64,000 nucleotides of DNA from Neorhizobium alkalisoli (GCF_007829835.1 NZ_VIWP01000004.1:499340-563339), one strand, 5' to 3'; shown: positions 49,917 through 58,748, counted from the stretch's first letter. Notes: generated by a model not told the origin, from the sequence alone. Made by a program: numbers and translations.

Positions 49917-52199
49917 TCATCGTTTCCGCCTGTTCCCTTCGATTTGGGTGAACCGGTTCGGCAGGTCTTTCTCGCTGAATTTTGCGATGTGCTGACGGCT
50001 GACGCCCTCGGCGGTTTCAGCCGACGTGCGCTTGACGTAGGCACGAAGCTCGCCGCTATCAGACACACTGACCTCGACCTCGCTGCGAACACTGACGTTT
50101 TGTCCGCCTCCGCGCCTGATGGAAGGCAACGAAGGCGCCCGCATTCCGACCGGCCCGCCATTGGCGTAGCCAGCCACCCCACGGCGCATAGCCTCAACGG
50201 CTGCAACGCCGCCGGCCCGACGGATATCCGCCTGGCTCCATACTACTTCGCCTTTATGGACAACGCCCGCAGGCGAGTGCTTGCCGCCCGGGCCGGTGTA
50301 ACCACCGTCGGCGAACAGCCCGACGCTCGGTGCGGCCGGAAAAGAGCTTCCACCGCCGAAGATCGACGAGAACAGACCGCCAAGGCCGCCGCCACCAGAA
50401 CCGCCTGCGCCTTTGACCTGAAAGATCGCGTCAAGCACCTGGTCAAGAAGGATATCGGCAACCTTCTTCAGCGCGCCGCCCAATGCGTCAGCCGCAGACT
50501 TGCCATCCATGAGGTCGCTGATGAAACCCTTGGTGACGTCCTTGCCGGCATCCGCGAACTGCTGCGCTGCATCGCGCATCTGGTCCTGTGACGCTGCCAA
50601 CCTCTGGCTCTCTGCTGTCGCCTTCGCGTAGCCGTCGGCAAGGGCAAGCATCGCCTCTGCCTGCTGCCGAGCGGCAGGAGACAGATTGGCGAAATTGCCG
50701 GAAAGCAGCTGCTGAACGTCAGCAAGCTCCTTGCCGGCGGCCGTGCCAGATTTCTGCGCCGCGGTGAACAGGTCAGACGCTGTCTGAGCGCGGGCCTGAG
50801 CGGCGCCGTAGTCGTCGATCAGCGGATTGACCGTCGCCTGCGCAGCAGTCTCAGCCTGTAGCGCAGCCGTGCGTTCCTTGATCGAATCGATCTCAGACTG
50901 ATAGCTGTCATGCCCCTTGCCGGATCCGCCGCCTTTACCTGGCGGATTGCCGGAGCCTGGAACGACATATTCGGGGTCGTCCAATGTGATTGGCAAAATA
51001 GCCGGCGGCAAGCGGGCGCCTTTGTCCGTCGTGCGTACAGGCAAGCCGCCTGGCTTTCCCAAAACACTATTCTTGATTGCGTCTGCGGTAAGACCGCTGA
51101 CCTGATCTATTTCGCCCTCGAAGGCGCTATTGATGCGGTCGGTAATGGCCTTGGTCGAAGTGATGGTCAGGGCACCGCCGAAGAACTCCTTCTTCCCCGA
51201 CCCTCCGGTGAGGAAGCTGCCCACGTTCTCAAGGCCAGAGAGACGCCCGATCGCTTGGCCGAAGCCATTTGCGGTAGCAATGCCGGCGTTCAATTCTGCA
51301 ATGACGCCCTTCAACTGACCTATCAGACTGTCAAAATTTATGCCGTTGATGAACTGCGCGACCTGATCAATGGCGGAGCCAAATGTTTCACCAGCCGCGG
51401 CTGATTGATTGAAGTCGCGCGCCGCGTTCACCAGGGAAGTCCGCAGGTTGCCGATGCGCTGGTCGATTGTGTAGACCGCTCCGGCTGCCTTCTGCTCGAG
51501 GATTGGTGCGCCTGCCTGAAAGCCATCGAAGAGCGCCTTGGACGAAAGTTTGCCGTCCAACATGATCTGGCGGAGCTTCGAGACTGACCCACCAGCCTCC
51601 TTGATGCCGGCGGCTGCAGCCTGAAGGATAGTAGGGGCGCCTTCAAGCACAGAGTTGAACTCTTCGGCGCGAACAACGCCGCCGCCTAGAGACTGAGACA
51701 ATTGCAGGAGAGCGCCACTTGCCTCCTGCGCGCTCGAACCGCCGACGCGTAGCGCCAATGCAATGTTGCCCGAGAAACTGACGAGGTCCTGCTGGGAAAC
51801 GCCTAGCTCCTTTTGGACCAGTGCCAGCCGGCCGTACATCGTAACTAGGGTCTCGATGGGTGCGGCATTCTTCGTGGCCGCAGCATAGAGCTGCTGGTAA
51901 ACGCTCTCCAGCTCCGCCCCCGACAGCCCGGCCACCTTTAGGGCGTTGTCGATGCCGGTGGCGGCATCGGAAAGCGACTTGAATCCCTGTACGCCGCCGA
52001 CCAATGCAAACGCTTTCCCGACCCCGATCGCGGCGGCGGACGCACCAGAATTGATTGTCTTGTTCATTCTGGCGAAGCGCGTTTCGATAGCTCGGGCGCG
52101 TTGATTGGTGACGCCCTGAGCTCTGGTAAGCGCGTTCTCGTACTTCCGAATGTCAGCAGAAAGCTGCACGACAAGCTTTTCGAGATCTTGCGCCGCCAT
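49917..52199 (-). CDS. Short tape measure protein
   Basis: 760 aa. The N-terminus MAAQDLEKLVVQLSADIRKYENA is clearly related to the tape measure of the first prophage, and EASGALLQLSQSLGGGVVRA is the same core block. It has a hydrophobic/low-complexity C-terminus with GGGSGGLGGLFSSIFGGGSS-type Gly stretches. No lytic transglycosylase domain is present. At 760 aa against 1111 it would template a shorter tail. The small chaperone-like gene follows upstream. Confidence 0.86.
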   Translation of the reverse strand: MAAQDLEKLVVQLSADIRKYENALTRAQGVTNQRARAIETRFARMNKTINSGASAAAIGVGKAFALVGGVQGFKSLSDAATGIDNALKVAGLSGAELESVYQQLYAAATKNAAPIETLVTMYGRLALVQKELGVSQQDLVSFSGNIALALRVGGSSAQEASGALLQLSQSLGGGVVRAEEFNSVLEGAPTILQAAAAGIKEAGGSVSKLRQIMLDGKLSSKALFDGFQAGAPILEQKAAGAVYTIDQRIGNLRTSLVNAARDFNQSAAAGETFGSAIDQVAQFINGINFDSLIGQLKGVIAELNAGIATANGFGQAIGRLSGLENVGSFLTGGSGKKEFFGGALTITSTKAITDRINSAFEGEIDQVSGLTADAIKNSVLGKPGGLPVRTTDKGARLPPAILPITLDDPEYVVPGSGNPPGKGGGSGKGHDSYQSEIDSIKERTAALQAETAAQATVNPLIDDYGAAQARAQTASDLFTAAQKSGTAAGKELADVQQLLSGNFANLSPAARQQAEAMLALADGYAKATAESQRLAASQDQMRDAAQQFADAGKDVTKGFISDLMDGKSAADALGGALKKVADILLDQVLDAIFQVKGAGGSGGGGLGGLFSSIFGGGSSFPAAPSVGLFADGGYTGPGGKHSPAGVVHKGEVVWSQADIRRAGGVAAVEAMRRGVAGYANGGPVGMRAPSLPSIRRGGGQNVSVRSEVEVSVSDSGELRAYVKRTSAETAEGVSRQHIAKFSEKDLPNRFTQIEGNRRKR

Positions 52200-52396
52200 T
52201 ATCGGGCATCCCTTACGGATACCCAGGCGACCAACATACTTACGGCATCTTCGGCTCGGCCCGTTTCGGCCGCCCAGATGGCAAGCGCTTGATCGATGAG
52301 CCCATCAGCGATGATTGTCGGTGGTACGTCTTGGCGAAGAAGCTTGCGCGCACAGCGGCGCGCCGCCGCGGTGGCGGTGGTAAAGTGGTCGGTCAT
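52199..52396 (-). CDS. Small protein coupled to tape measure (chaperone position)
   Basis: 65 aa: MTDHFTTATAAARRCARKLL, then IIADGLIDQALAIWAAETGR. TAATG overlap with the tape measure start and AGGAAA before its own ATG. It occupies the tail chaperone position but shows no clear family match. A broken copy of its start is at 53931-53983. Confidence 0.55.
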   Translation of the reverse strand: MTDHFTTATAAARRCARKLLRQDVPPTIIADGLIDQALAIWAAETGRAEDAVSMLVAWVSVRDAR

Positions 52397-52589
52397 TGTG
52401 GATTTCCTACAGACGCGAACTTATCGCGATGGACTATTTTGGCGCGAATCGCCTAGTTTTGGGCGGGTTGCCATCGGCACTTTGGTTTTCGGTAGCTTCG
52501 GCTGTTGCTCAGCACGGGGCGCGGGGCTGCGTTCTGCAGTCCTGGAGTGGCGAGCTCGTCTCGCTGAAAGCCTAAGGGAGAAATCAGCC

Positions 52590-52715
52590 ATGAACAGAAG
52601 GCTGAGATCGAAGTTGGTGAGAGTGCGGGCATATGTCCGCCGGAGGTTCAACCGCTTGGAGCATGTGTGTGCTCACTGGCGGTCCCATCCGGATCAGCTC
52701 TCATTCGACTTTTAA
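52590..52715 (+). CDS. Small basic Rhizobiales protein
   Basis: 41 aa: MNRRLRSKLVRVRAYVRRRF, ending HPDQLSFDF, with GGGAGAA upstream. Short Arg-rich proteins of this kind recur in rhizobial genomes; function unknown. Confidence 0.55.
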   Translation: MNRRLRSKLVRVRAYVRRRFNRLEHVCAHWRSHPDQLSFDF

Positions 52716-52769
52716 TCTAGTACCGTGCAGCTAGATCGCCGGTGGCAGCTCGTTGTGGGAGATATATGA

Positions 52770-52973
52770 ATGCCCAATCTGAAATCCTCGGCAATAGGTC
52801 GCGCCGAATACAACGACGCGACAAGCACGCTGAGTATATGGTTTGTCGAGAGCGGCGGGCCGTACGACTACTACCATGTGCCGGAGCAGGTTTATATTGG
52901 TCTCATCAACGCGCGCTCGGCGGGCTCCTATTTCAACGATTACATTCGAGATCGTTACAGTTCGAATCGCTAA
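52770..52973 (+). CDS. KTSC domain protein
   Basis: 67 aa. SSAIGRAEYNDATSTLSIWF, then YDYYHVPEQVYIGLINARSA and YFNDYIRDRYSS match the KTSC domain consensus nearly fully. KTSC proteins are small, widespread in phages and plasmids and lack an established function. GGAG precedes the start. Confidence 0.85.
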   Translation: MPNLKSSAIGRAEYNDATSTLSIWFVESGGPYDYYHVPEQVYIGLINARSAGSYFNDYIRDRYSSNR

Positions 52974-53001
52974 ATATCGCTTGTGGTCGGGCATTAGCTG
53001 C

Positions 53002-53658
53002 TCAAGCGCCACTCCTGCCGAGCATCTCGCCAACTTGGTCGCTGTATCTCTTCACGATACGCTGTTCGATGCCACGGCCGCCAATCGTGGTAATCTGAAC
53101 GAAGCCACCTACGCCGCCCCAATCACTACCCTTTCGGTCGTGGCCAAAGCTCACAGATCTCTGGCGATCTACGGCATCCACAGCGGCCCTATCGTCCATT
53201 AGCTTTAGGCCGCTTACCCACGCACGGCCGAATGTTTGATCGTCCGCGGGCAAGTCGGGGCTAAAAAGCACCCAAGGAATATCGGTCCACTCGTAGGCCT
53301 TCATTTCGGCATTGCCGTTGTGGGAGCAAAGGAACACGGCGCTTGCGACGCCTGCACCAACGTGGCCTATGTATATGTCGAAATCGAAAAACCGACCGAA
53401 CATCCGTCGCCAGCCAAACCGCTTCCGCAAGCGCTTCGGTAAATCTCGCTTTAGATCATCGAAATTGCTGTACTCGCCTACTAAACGCAGAATTTCAGGA
53501 AAATCGCGACCTTTTCCTCTGAATGCTACAGCCAAACTTAAATGGGGAACGGGAACCACTTTGTTGACGAGCTTATGCAGCCGGCCACGGTACGAAGCTG
53601 CGCCATCAGAAACTATTTGCACTCGTCTGTCCGATACGAGGACGTTAATCGCAGTCAT
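53002..53658 (-). CDS. Ntn-hydrolase-like (proteasome-fold) phage protein
   Basis: 218 aa. The start TAINVLVSDRRVQIVSDGAA and the alternation of strands (LSLAVAFRGKGRDF, YIGHVGAGVASAVFLCS) resemble HslV-type proteins encoded in rhizobial tail modules, but Thr follows the Met as residue 2, as needed for an Ntn nucleophile. Partner of the truncated tip gene upstream (14-bp overlap). Moderate confidence. Confidence 0.6.
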   Translation of the reverse strand: MTAINVLVSDRRVQIVSDGAASYRGRLHKLVNKVVPVPHLSLAVAFRGKGRDFPEILRLVGEYSNFDDLKRDLPKRLRKRFGWRRMFGRFFDFDIYIGHVGAGVASAVFLCSHNGNAEMKAYEWTDIPWVLFSPDLPADDQTFGRAWVSGLKLMDDRAAVDAVDRQRSVSFGHDRKGSDWGGVGGFVQITTIGGRGIEQRIVKRYSDQVGEMLGRSGA

Positions 53659-53866
53659 AGATTTCCTCCATGATAGTCAGCTTCAACCCGCGAGATGTCG
53701 GTATGCTCAATCCAGCGGTGAGCAACGCAGAGACCACAGTACCGGCTGCGCCAGACAAACCGAATGCAGCCACTACTGCCGTCGTTATGGGGTCGGCGAG
53801 AACCATTGACGGAACAAGGGCGCCGCAAATTGCGCTACCCAGAATTACAAGAGATCGTTTTCTCAT
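53645..53866 (-). pseudogene. Truncated tail tip protein N-terminus
   Basis: 73 aa: MRKRSLVILGSAICGALVPS, then MVLADPITTAVVAAFGLSGA and TVVSALLTAGLS resembles the first 60 residues of J/gp15-type tip proteins (compare 26104-28266: HAEPISFAIFSALYTIG). It stops after DCD without the rest of the ~700-residue protein. Either a remnant or a recruited signal-anchored peptide. Confidence 0.55.
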
Positions 53867-53930
53867 TACTATTCAACCGTTGTTTTGTTGTGAGCCATGC
53901 GGCCTCCTGCGGGCACGACGGCACGGCACC

Positions 53931-53983
53931 GCGAGGGCGGTGGTGAAATGGCCGGTGATTGTGGATTTCCTTGTGGCGCGCAC
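53931..53983 (-). repeat. Degenerate copy of the start of the 52199-52396 gene
   Basis: About 53 bp align with 52362-52414 including TTGTGGATTTCC. The copy carries ATC where the intact gene has its ATG, so it cannot be translated from there. Confidence 0.6.
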
Positions 53984-54040
53984 GTAACCGGAAATTTACG
54001 CGCGTTTCGGTATTCAGCTGAGGCTTGTGGGAGATTAGCT

Positions 54041-54760
54041 ATGAATGAATCTGAAGCATATGAATACTTGGGCCGACTCGTTGAGACCATGCCGGCACTG
54101 ACACCGAAAGAGATCACGCCGCAAACATTACACTGGCTAGCGCGCGTTCAGAGCCACGTGAAGAAATTCAAGACCGATATGGATCTCAGACGGTTTGAAG
54201 TGATGGCCAATTACATCGTTCAAGGCAACTCCAGTGAGGCAAACAGAAATGAATTCCTGTTTCTTTTGTACACAGCCCTCGCGCAATATGAGGTGAATGC
54301 CCCAGTCGCCAGCCGTGGAGCATTTATCGCGGTGGGGAACTCTTTCGATGCACACGTTGCCGTAGGAAATCTTCTCAAGACGGCTACCCATTCTGTGAGG
54401 ATCATTGATCCTTACATGGATGAGACAATGCTCACTGACTTCGCCGTACTCGCACCTGAAAAAATCACCGTCGAATTGCTTACGGATAAGGCCTATGTTC
54501 GGCCTGGGTTCTCGCCGGCCGCAAAAGCGTTTTCACTTCAATTCGGTTCACAGCGTCCCTTAGAGGCACGGTTGACGTCGCCCAAGGCTTTACATGATCG
54601 GCTCATCATTGTGGACCAGTCTGCGGTATGGACATTGACGCAATCTTTAAAAGATTTCGCCCGTCGTTCTCCCGCCTCAATAATCAAAGCCGATGCGGAT
54701 ATCGCTCCATTGAAGGTTCATGCATATGAGACGTATTGGAAAGCAGCGACGTTAGCTTGA
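54041..54760 (+). CDS. Phospholipase D-like (HKD-variant) cargo protein
   Basis: 239 aa from ATG 54041 with GGGAG upstream. An N-terminal helical region is followed by a PLD-like half: VRIIDPYMDETMLTDFAVLA and SPKALHDRLIIVD (His185 with HDR in place of HxK) and VWTLTQSLKDFARRS. This split-PLD pattern occurs in MIT-C-type and defence-associated proteins that act on nucleic acids or as regulators. It lies in antisense to its neighbours, with its own leader. Confidence 0.7.
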   Translation: MNESEAYEYLGRLVETMPALTPKEITPQTLHWLARVQSHVKKFKTDMDLRRFEVMANYIVQGNSSEANRNEFLFLLYTALAQYEVNAPVASRGAFIAVGNSFDAHVAVGNLLKTATHSVRIIDPYMDETMLTDFAVLAPEKITVELLTDKAYVRPGFSPAAKAFSLQFGSQRPLEARLTSPKALHDRLIIVDQSAVWTLTQSLKDFARRSPASIIKADADIAPLKVHAYETYWKAATLA

Positions 54761-54826
54761 GATTCATCGCCGCTCTCAACGTTTGAAAGGTATTCGGTGC
54801 CGGCGAGCATTCGGCACCCCCTCCCG

Positions 54827-55072
54827 TCACAATCCTTTCGCCACCCGCGCAGCCTCTTGGTGAGGCCGGCATAGGCTGATCATCTCGTCGGGATCGAAGA
54901 ACATAGCGGGGTCACCATCATGCCGTGACCGATGACTGACGGCAGTGGCGACCTCGACAATTTCGTCATCGAGGCAGACCTGGCAAAGCGGCTGCTCCGT
55001 GATCTGGTGACGACGGAGCCGGCGCCACGCGGCCGTTTGATACATCTGCCGGATTGCGGCGATGTCAGGCAC
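54827..55072 (-). CDS. HNH-like endonuclease, degenerate
   Basis: 81 aa from GTG 55072 with GGAG close upstream (ATG 55141 would add residues that look non-homologous). IRQMYQTAAWRRLRRHQITE and LCQVCLDDE, then VSHRSRHDGDPAMFFDPDEM and SLCRPHQEA keep the zinc Cys pattern and most of the HNH fold, but the first His has Ser in place of the common Asp. It sits in the head-gene order of phages, next to decoration and protease genes. Confidence 0.7.
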   Translation of the reverse strand: MPDIAAIRQMYQTAAWRRLRRHQITEQPLCQVCLDDEIVEVATAVSHRSRHDGDPAMFFDPDEMISLCRPHQEAARVAKGL

Positions 55073-55214
55073 TAACTCCGATACTCGCGAGGTACTAGCT
55101 GAGGCAGGTAACGCTCGTAGAATTGCACCGTAGCCTGACACACTTCGCGTTCCGGCGGCCTTTCTCTCGCGTGTGCCTTGGGCGGGCGTTCAGCGTCATC
55201 GTCCGTGCGATGCC

Positions 55215-55526
55215 TCATGCCGCAACCCACTGGGCTCTATCATTCGGCTCCACGTATACGTCGTAGTCGGTATTGGCCGGTACGAAGACGCGAGGGCTGG
55301 CTGAAGCATTGGGATTGGGACCGATGGCGAAGTAAGCATCCATAGATGAGCGCAGCCGGAAGATGGCCTGGCCCATGGTGTCGTGAGGCAGGGGAGCGGT
55401 TCTGGTGGTAGTCACCCCGGTCGCTGGTGACTCGGACCAGACGACCTTGCCCAAGATCGGCTCGTTTCGCTCTGGGCGGAAAGTGCTGGCGTATCCAGCA
55501 ATGATATGTGCGCCGCTGAGGGGCAT
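55215..55526 (-). CDS. Head decoration/stabilising-like protein
   Basis: 103 aa: TTRTAPLPHDTMGQAIFRLR, SMDAYFAIGPNPNASASPR and VFVPANTDYDVYVEPND. This pattern (Ala/Gly-rich start, repeated F-R-x-x-S-x-D, VPAN block) is known from small proteins beside capsid genes in proteobacterial phages. 8 bp after the prohead protease. Confidence 0.65.
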   Translation of the reverse strand: MPLSGAHIIAGYASTFRPERNEPILGKVVWSESPATGVTTTRTAPLPHDTMGQAIFRLRSSMDAYFAIGPNPNASASPRVFVPANTDYDVYVEPNDRAQWVAA

Positions 55527-55534
55527 GAGAAATC

Positions 55535-56155
55535 CTATTTCTGTTCCGCGGCGACCCGCTGGATTGCGGTGCGCAGTCTGGCTGCAGCGGCTTCGTAATT
55601 CGACGATGTCGCTGTCTTCACGGTGGCGAGACTGTCTCGCAGCCTTTCAAATGCCATGTCGGAAGATGAGAGTGGCGCGACGCGCGCTAGGTCATTTGAA
55701 GGTTCGTCAACAAGCGATAGCTCGCGTAGATCGACCTCCACGAGGTAACGCTTTATGCGTCCGGTTCCTGCCCGTGTTTTACGCGGGATCCAACCGATGG
55801 AGAGGCCGTCTAAGCATGACGCTGCCATCAAAGACCTGAGACGGCGACCTTGGTCCGTATCAAGAGCCAATAACTGGCCCTCAACCCAAAGCCCCTTCGT
55901 GTCCTCCCGCATATCGAGCCACTTCCCGACTGGAAGGTCGTCGTGTTGGAACGGATTGCCGGCGCTTCCGTGCATAAGGCGCATCGGCGGCAATTTTCCT
56001 CTGGTCTTCCATGCAGCGAGACTAGAGAGGAAGGCACCTCGCTCGATCACGTCTCGGTGGCTATCCACATTCCCGAATACAGCGCCATAACCGGAAAATC
56101 GGCCATCGTCCGTAATAATTGAGGGCGAGAATTTATTCTGTATCCGTTCGCTCAT
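55535..56155 (-). CDS. HK97 prohead protease (S78 family)
   Basis: 206 aa. GRFSGYGAVFGNVDSHRDVI is the canonical start, and the triad is complete: His62 or His71 (MRLMHGSAGNPFQHDD), Ser119 (LDGLSIGW) and Glu145 (LRELSLVDEPSND). It cleaves the capsid delta domain and itself during maturation. No capsid, portal or terminase gene accompanies it in this element, which is unusual. Confidence 0.9.
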   Translation of the reverse strand: MSERIQNKFSPSIITDDGRFSGYGAVFGNVDSHRDVIERGAFLSSLAAWKTRGKLPPMRLMHGSAGNPFQHDDLPVGKWLDMREDTKGLWVEGQLLALDTDQGRRLRSLMAASCLDGLSIGWIPRKTRAGTGRIKRYLVEVDLRELSLVDEPSNDLARVAPLSSSDMAFERLRDSLATVKTATSSNYEAAAARLRTAIQRVAAEQK

Positions 56156-56279
56156 CCGGTTTCACCCATCTCCGAAGTGCTTTCGTCGCTAGAGCTATCG
56201 CATTAATTTTCGTAAGACTTTCCGGCACCTTGAATTCAGTGTCGGGCGGGCTGGCGCGGCCAGTTTCGTGCTCCTTCAT
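56133..56279 (-). CDS. Small protein upstream of prohead protease
   Basis: 48 aa: MKEHETGRASPPDTEFKVPE and INAIALATKALRRWVKP. AAGGAG precedes the ATG, the start overlaps the upstream stop (ATGA) and the end overlaps the protease by 23 bp. Phage-type operon member of unknown function, too short for most gene callers. Confidence 0.6.
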   Translation of the reverse strand: MKEHETGRASPPDTEFKVPESLTKINAIALATKALRRWVKPDERTDTE

Positions 56280-56875
56280 CGGAACTCCTTCGGAATATCT
56301 GATGCCTTTAGGTGGCCATCATCGACACCACTGCGGATTACAAGCCAGGCATCGTTGTGCCGATAAAGCGGCGCTCCGAACAAGTGCTGGGCTGGGTCGA
56401 TCATGCCGTGTGGCTCGACACCAGCCTTCCCGAGGCTCAGGTGCAATTCACCTATCTTCGCGTGGGCCTTAGCTGCTGCCAGAAGAGCAGCATGGAACTC
56501 TACGGCAATTTGCTTGTAGACGTCGACGAATTCTGCTGACACGACGCGAGATGCTGCCTTCCGCTCATCGCGGATCATGTTGTCGAGTTCGTGCATAGCC
56601 TCTTCGATGTCGCGACGCTCGTCGGCCAGCCGGCTTAGTTGTTCCCGTGCCGACGGCGGCATTTCGAAGCGTGCGCCCTCTATAAGAGCTGCCACTCGAT
56701 CCTTGCGGAGGTCAGCCGGCGCGGCCGTCATGGCTTGAGCATGAACGGTGCGCTGTTCGGCATTGATCTCGTCATATCGAGAGGCCAGTTCCGCTCGCCT
56801 GGTGTTCAGGCGGACCAATTCTGGCGATCGATCTTCCGGGGGCGGGATCACGAGGTCTTTGATATCCATTTTCAC
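56276..56875 (-). CDS. Coiled-coil hypothetical protein
   Basis: 199 aa. A long coiled coil spans residues ~20-130 (LVRLNTRRAELASRYDEINA, REQLSRLADERRDIEEAMHE), followed by a C-terminal globular part (LGKAGVEPHGMIDPAQHLFG). Its position before the protease is where some phages encode scaffold-like proteins. Function unassigned. Confidence 0.6.
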   Translation of the reverse strand: MKMDIKDLVIPPPEDRSPELVRLNTRRAELASRYDEINAEQRTVHAQAMTAAPADLRKDRVAALIEGARFEMPPSAREQLSRLADERRDIEEAMHELDNMIRDERKAASRVVSAEFVDVYKQIAVEFHAALLAAAKAHAKIGELHLSLGKAGVEPHGMIDPAQHLFGAPLYRHNDAWLVIRSGVDDGHLKASDIPKEFR

Positions 56876-56876
56876 C

Positions 56877-57386
56877 TCACAGAAGCTGCTGCGCGATGCG
56901 GTGCAGCGCGGGCAGCGTGATTTGTACGATGCGGCGCATGCCGGGCAGGTCGGTTTCGGCGCGATAGGTCCGGTTCACCACAGTGCCTCCGGCTCGCTCG
57001 CCGGAGACGACCATGAAGGCGGCATCCGAGCTGATCAGGATCTCGCCCTTTCGGAAGTCGATATCGCCCGCGACAAGGCCGGCTGACTCATCGAGAAGAT
57101 CGGTCAATTCAGTCTCGGCATTGACGGCGCCGTCGCCGGACAACCTGACCAGAGAGCCGAGCTTGTGTTGCACAAATGGGGCATTGACGGGCAGGGGAGC
57201 GCACAGCGCGAGCAGGATGCGGGCGACATCGCGGCTGTAGAGAGTGGGAGCGACAGGACGAGCGGCGGCGATTAGGCCGGCCTCCTTCATCTTCCGCATG
57301 GTGTTGGTGACAATCGACCGCGGGAGACCAAGCTCATGCGCGATGACGTTCCCGCGCTCTGCAGCGCCGGGCTGGATTTTCGGCAT
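56877..57386 (-). CDS. Winged-helix regulatory protein candidate
   Basis: 169 aa. The N-terminal 70 residues AERGNVIAHELGLPRSIVTN and TMRKMKEAGLIAAARPVAP have the winged helix pattern with a recognition helix. The C-terminal half is beta-rich. It starts after a strong terminator on the same strand, so it has its own promoter and may drive the leftward head gene unit. Confidence 0.55.
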   Translation of the reverse strand: MPKIQPGAAERGNVIAHELGLPRSIVTNTMRKMKEAGLIAAARPVAPTLYSRDVARILLALCAPLPVNAPFVQHKLGSLVRLSGDGAVNAETELTDLLDESAGLVAGDIDFRKGEILISSDAAFMVVSGERAGGTVVNRTYRAETDLPGMRRIVQITLPALHRIAQQLL

Positions 57387-57411
57387 TGCGTGCCATCTCC
57401 ATAATTGAGGT

Positions 57412-57443
57412 TAAAAGAAAAGACGCCGGCTTTCGCCGACGCC
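57412..57443 (-). terminator. Intrinsic terminator before the winged-helix gene
   Basis: Minus-strand stem GGCGTCGGC/GCCGGCGTC with loop GAAA (two G-U pairs), followed by TTTTCTTTT. It isolates the gene at 57386 from transcription coming from 57676. Confidence 0.8.
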
Positions 57444-57613
57444 TTTCTTGAAGCGGTGACCTCACCACCGGCCGAAGCGGAGCGAGGTTCGATCAACCCC
57501 GCTTGCCAGCGGGAGATCTAAACGGCGCCGATACATCAACGGTCGCCGGTGTAGGATCGTGAGCGGCCACGCGCGGCCGCCCACTTCGGGGCGGTGACAG
57601 CGCCCTGAACGTA

Positions 57614-57637
57614 AAAGGGCCGCTTGCGCGACCCTTT
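57614..57637 (-). terminator. Hairpin after 57676-58539 gene
   Basis: Minus-strand stem AAAGGGTCGC/GCGGCCCTTT (one mismatch) with loop GCAA, followed by TTAC. Weak T run, but it lies just after the stop of the gene. Confidence 0.6.
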
Positions 57638-57675
57638 CTCTCCCTTACCCTTTGGCGTTCCGAAAAGGGGTACCC

Positions 57676-58539
57676 CTATGCGGCAGCCTGCGGGAATATC
57701 CTGTCTGGCTGAAGCTTCGAACGATAGAAGCCTGCCGGGAGTGGCACACCTTCCTGCCACGGCAAGCACGACGTGACGGAAGATTTTTCCGTCACGTTGC
57801 CTAGCTGCCAATACCGGTCCACGATTCCAAAACCATCGAAGATACGGGCGCGTGCTTCACCCTTGCCCCCCTTACTGCCTGCTCCGAGGCGTTCGCCGAT
57901 CTCAGCCAAGGTCAGGTTGTCGCAAACGGCCCATTCGAACGCGTCCAGGATCTTCGGCACAAAGGCCAGTTTGGAGCGGAGGAAGGCGAGTTCCCTCTTC
58001 GCGTCAATCGCAGAGAGGATAGGCCAGTCGCCGTTCCAATTCTTGGGGACGGCTGCCGCGCGCGTCTTCGTTTCAGATCCGGCCATGACGATCCGCCGGG
58101 CAGGGCGGTCTACGTTTGCCTTCTTGCCGGTGACAACCTTCACTCCTTTGGATTTGCCATCCTCGTCAGTGCGATGGACGATGTAAAGGTTATCAGCCTC
58201 TTTGCCGATTAGCTGTGTCGGCCGCGTCGCGTTATCGTGCAGATCTCGATATCGGCGCGCCAGCTGAAGGCAACGGTCATTCCGCTCTGTCACCAGAAGC
58301 TTTTGGAGTGGCCAATCGAAGTTATCGTTATCTGCCTGACCACGGTAGGCATTGGACGTGAGTCTCGCTGCTTGGGCATCCAGGCGCCATGTGACTGACG
58401 GACCGTCGCTGACAAGCTTGGCCGTAACGCTGCGCATAGGTGGAGAACGACACGGTTGCCATTGTTGGCTGTCGGCATCGTCGGAAAGGGCGGGCATCGT
58501 GTCGCGGCGGTCGAAGACCGGGATTTCGTCGTTGATCAT
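57676..58539 (-). CDS. Hypothetical HTH-containing phage protein
   Basis: 287 aa. The C-terminal part LAFVPKILDAFEWAVCDNLT, LAEIGERLGAGSKGGKG and GFGIVDRYW holds a helix-turn-helix; the middle is rich in charged helices (LLVTERNDRCLQLARRYRDL). Known in rhizobial phages as an uncharacterised protein in the early-to-late transition region. Divergent from the DUF982 gene. Confidence 0.55.
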   Translation of the reverse strand: MINDEIPVFDRRDTMPALSDDADSQQWQPCRSPPMRSVTAKLVSDGPSVTWRLDAQAARLTSNAYRGQADNDNFDWPLQKLLVTERNDRCLQLARRYRDLHDNATRPTQLIGKEADNLYIVHRTDEDGKSKGVKVVTGKKANVDRPARRIVMAGSETKTRAAAVPKNWNGDWPILSAIDAKRELAFLRSKLAFVPKILDAFEWAVCDNLTLAEIGERLGAGSKGGKGEARARIFDGFGIVDRYWQLGNVTEKSSVTSCLPWQEGVPLPAGFYRSKLQPDRIFPQAAA

Positions 58540-58748
58540 GCTGTCACCTATGATCCGGAGGGTGCGGCCGCTTCGGGCTCTTTTTTAGCTAAGGCGACGA
58601 CGATGTAGGTCGCAAAATCTCAGGTCAATAGGGGCGTTCACATTGGCTGCCGTCAATCCTGATGTGTCGCGGTACATCGACCGCGTCGCCCTAAAGGCAC
58701 CACATTGCTCACGGATTATTTCTCCCGGTAACAATGAGAGGAGTTCCA

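Noticed and set aside
52421..52651. 76-codon minus-strand frame
   Set aside because: Antisense to the better-supported 41-aa gene at 52590 and Arg/Ser/Pro-rich; no features.
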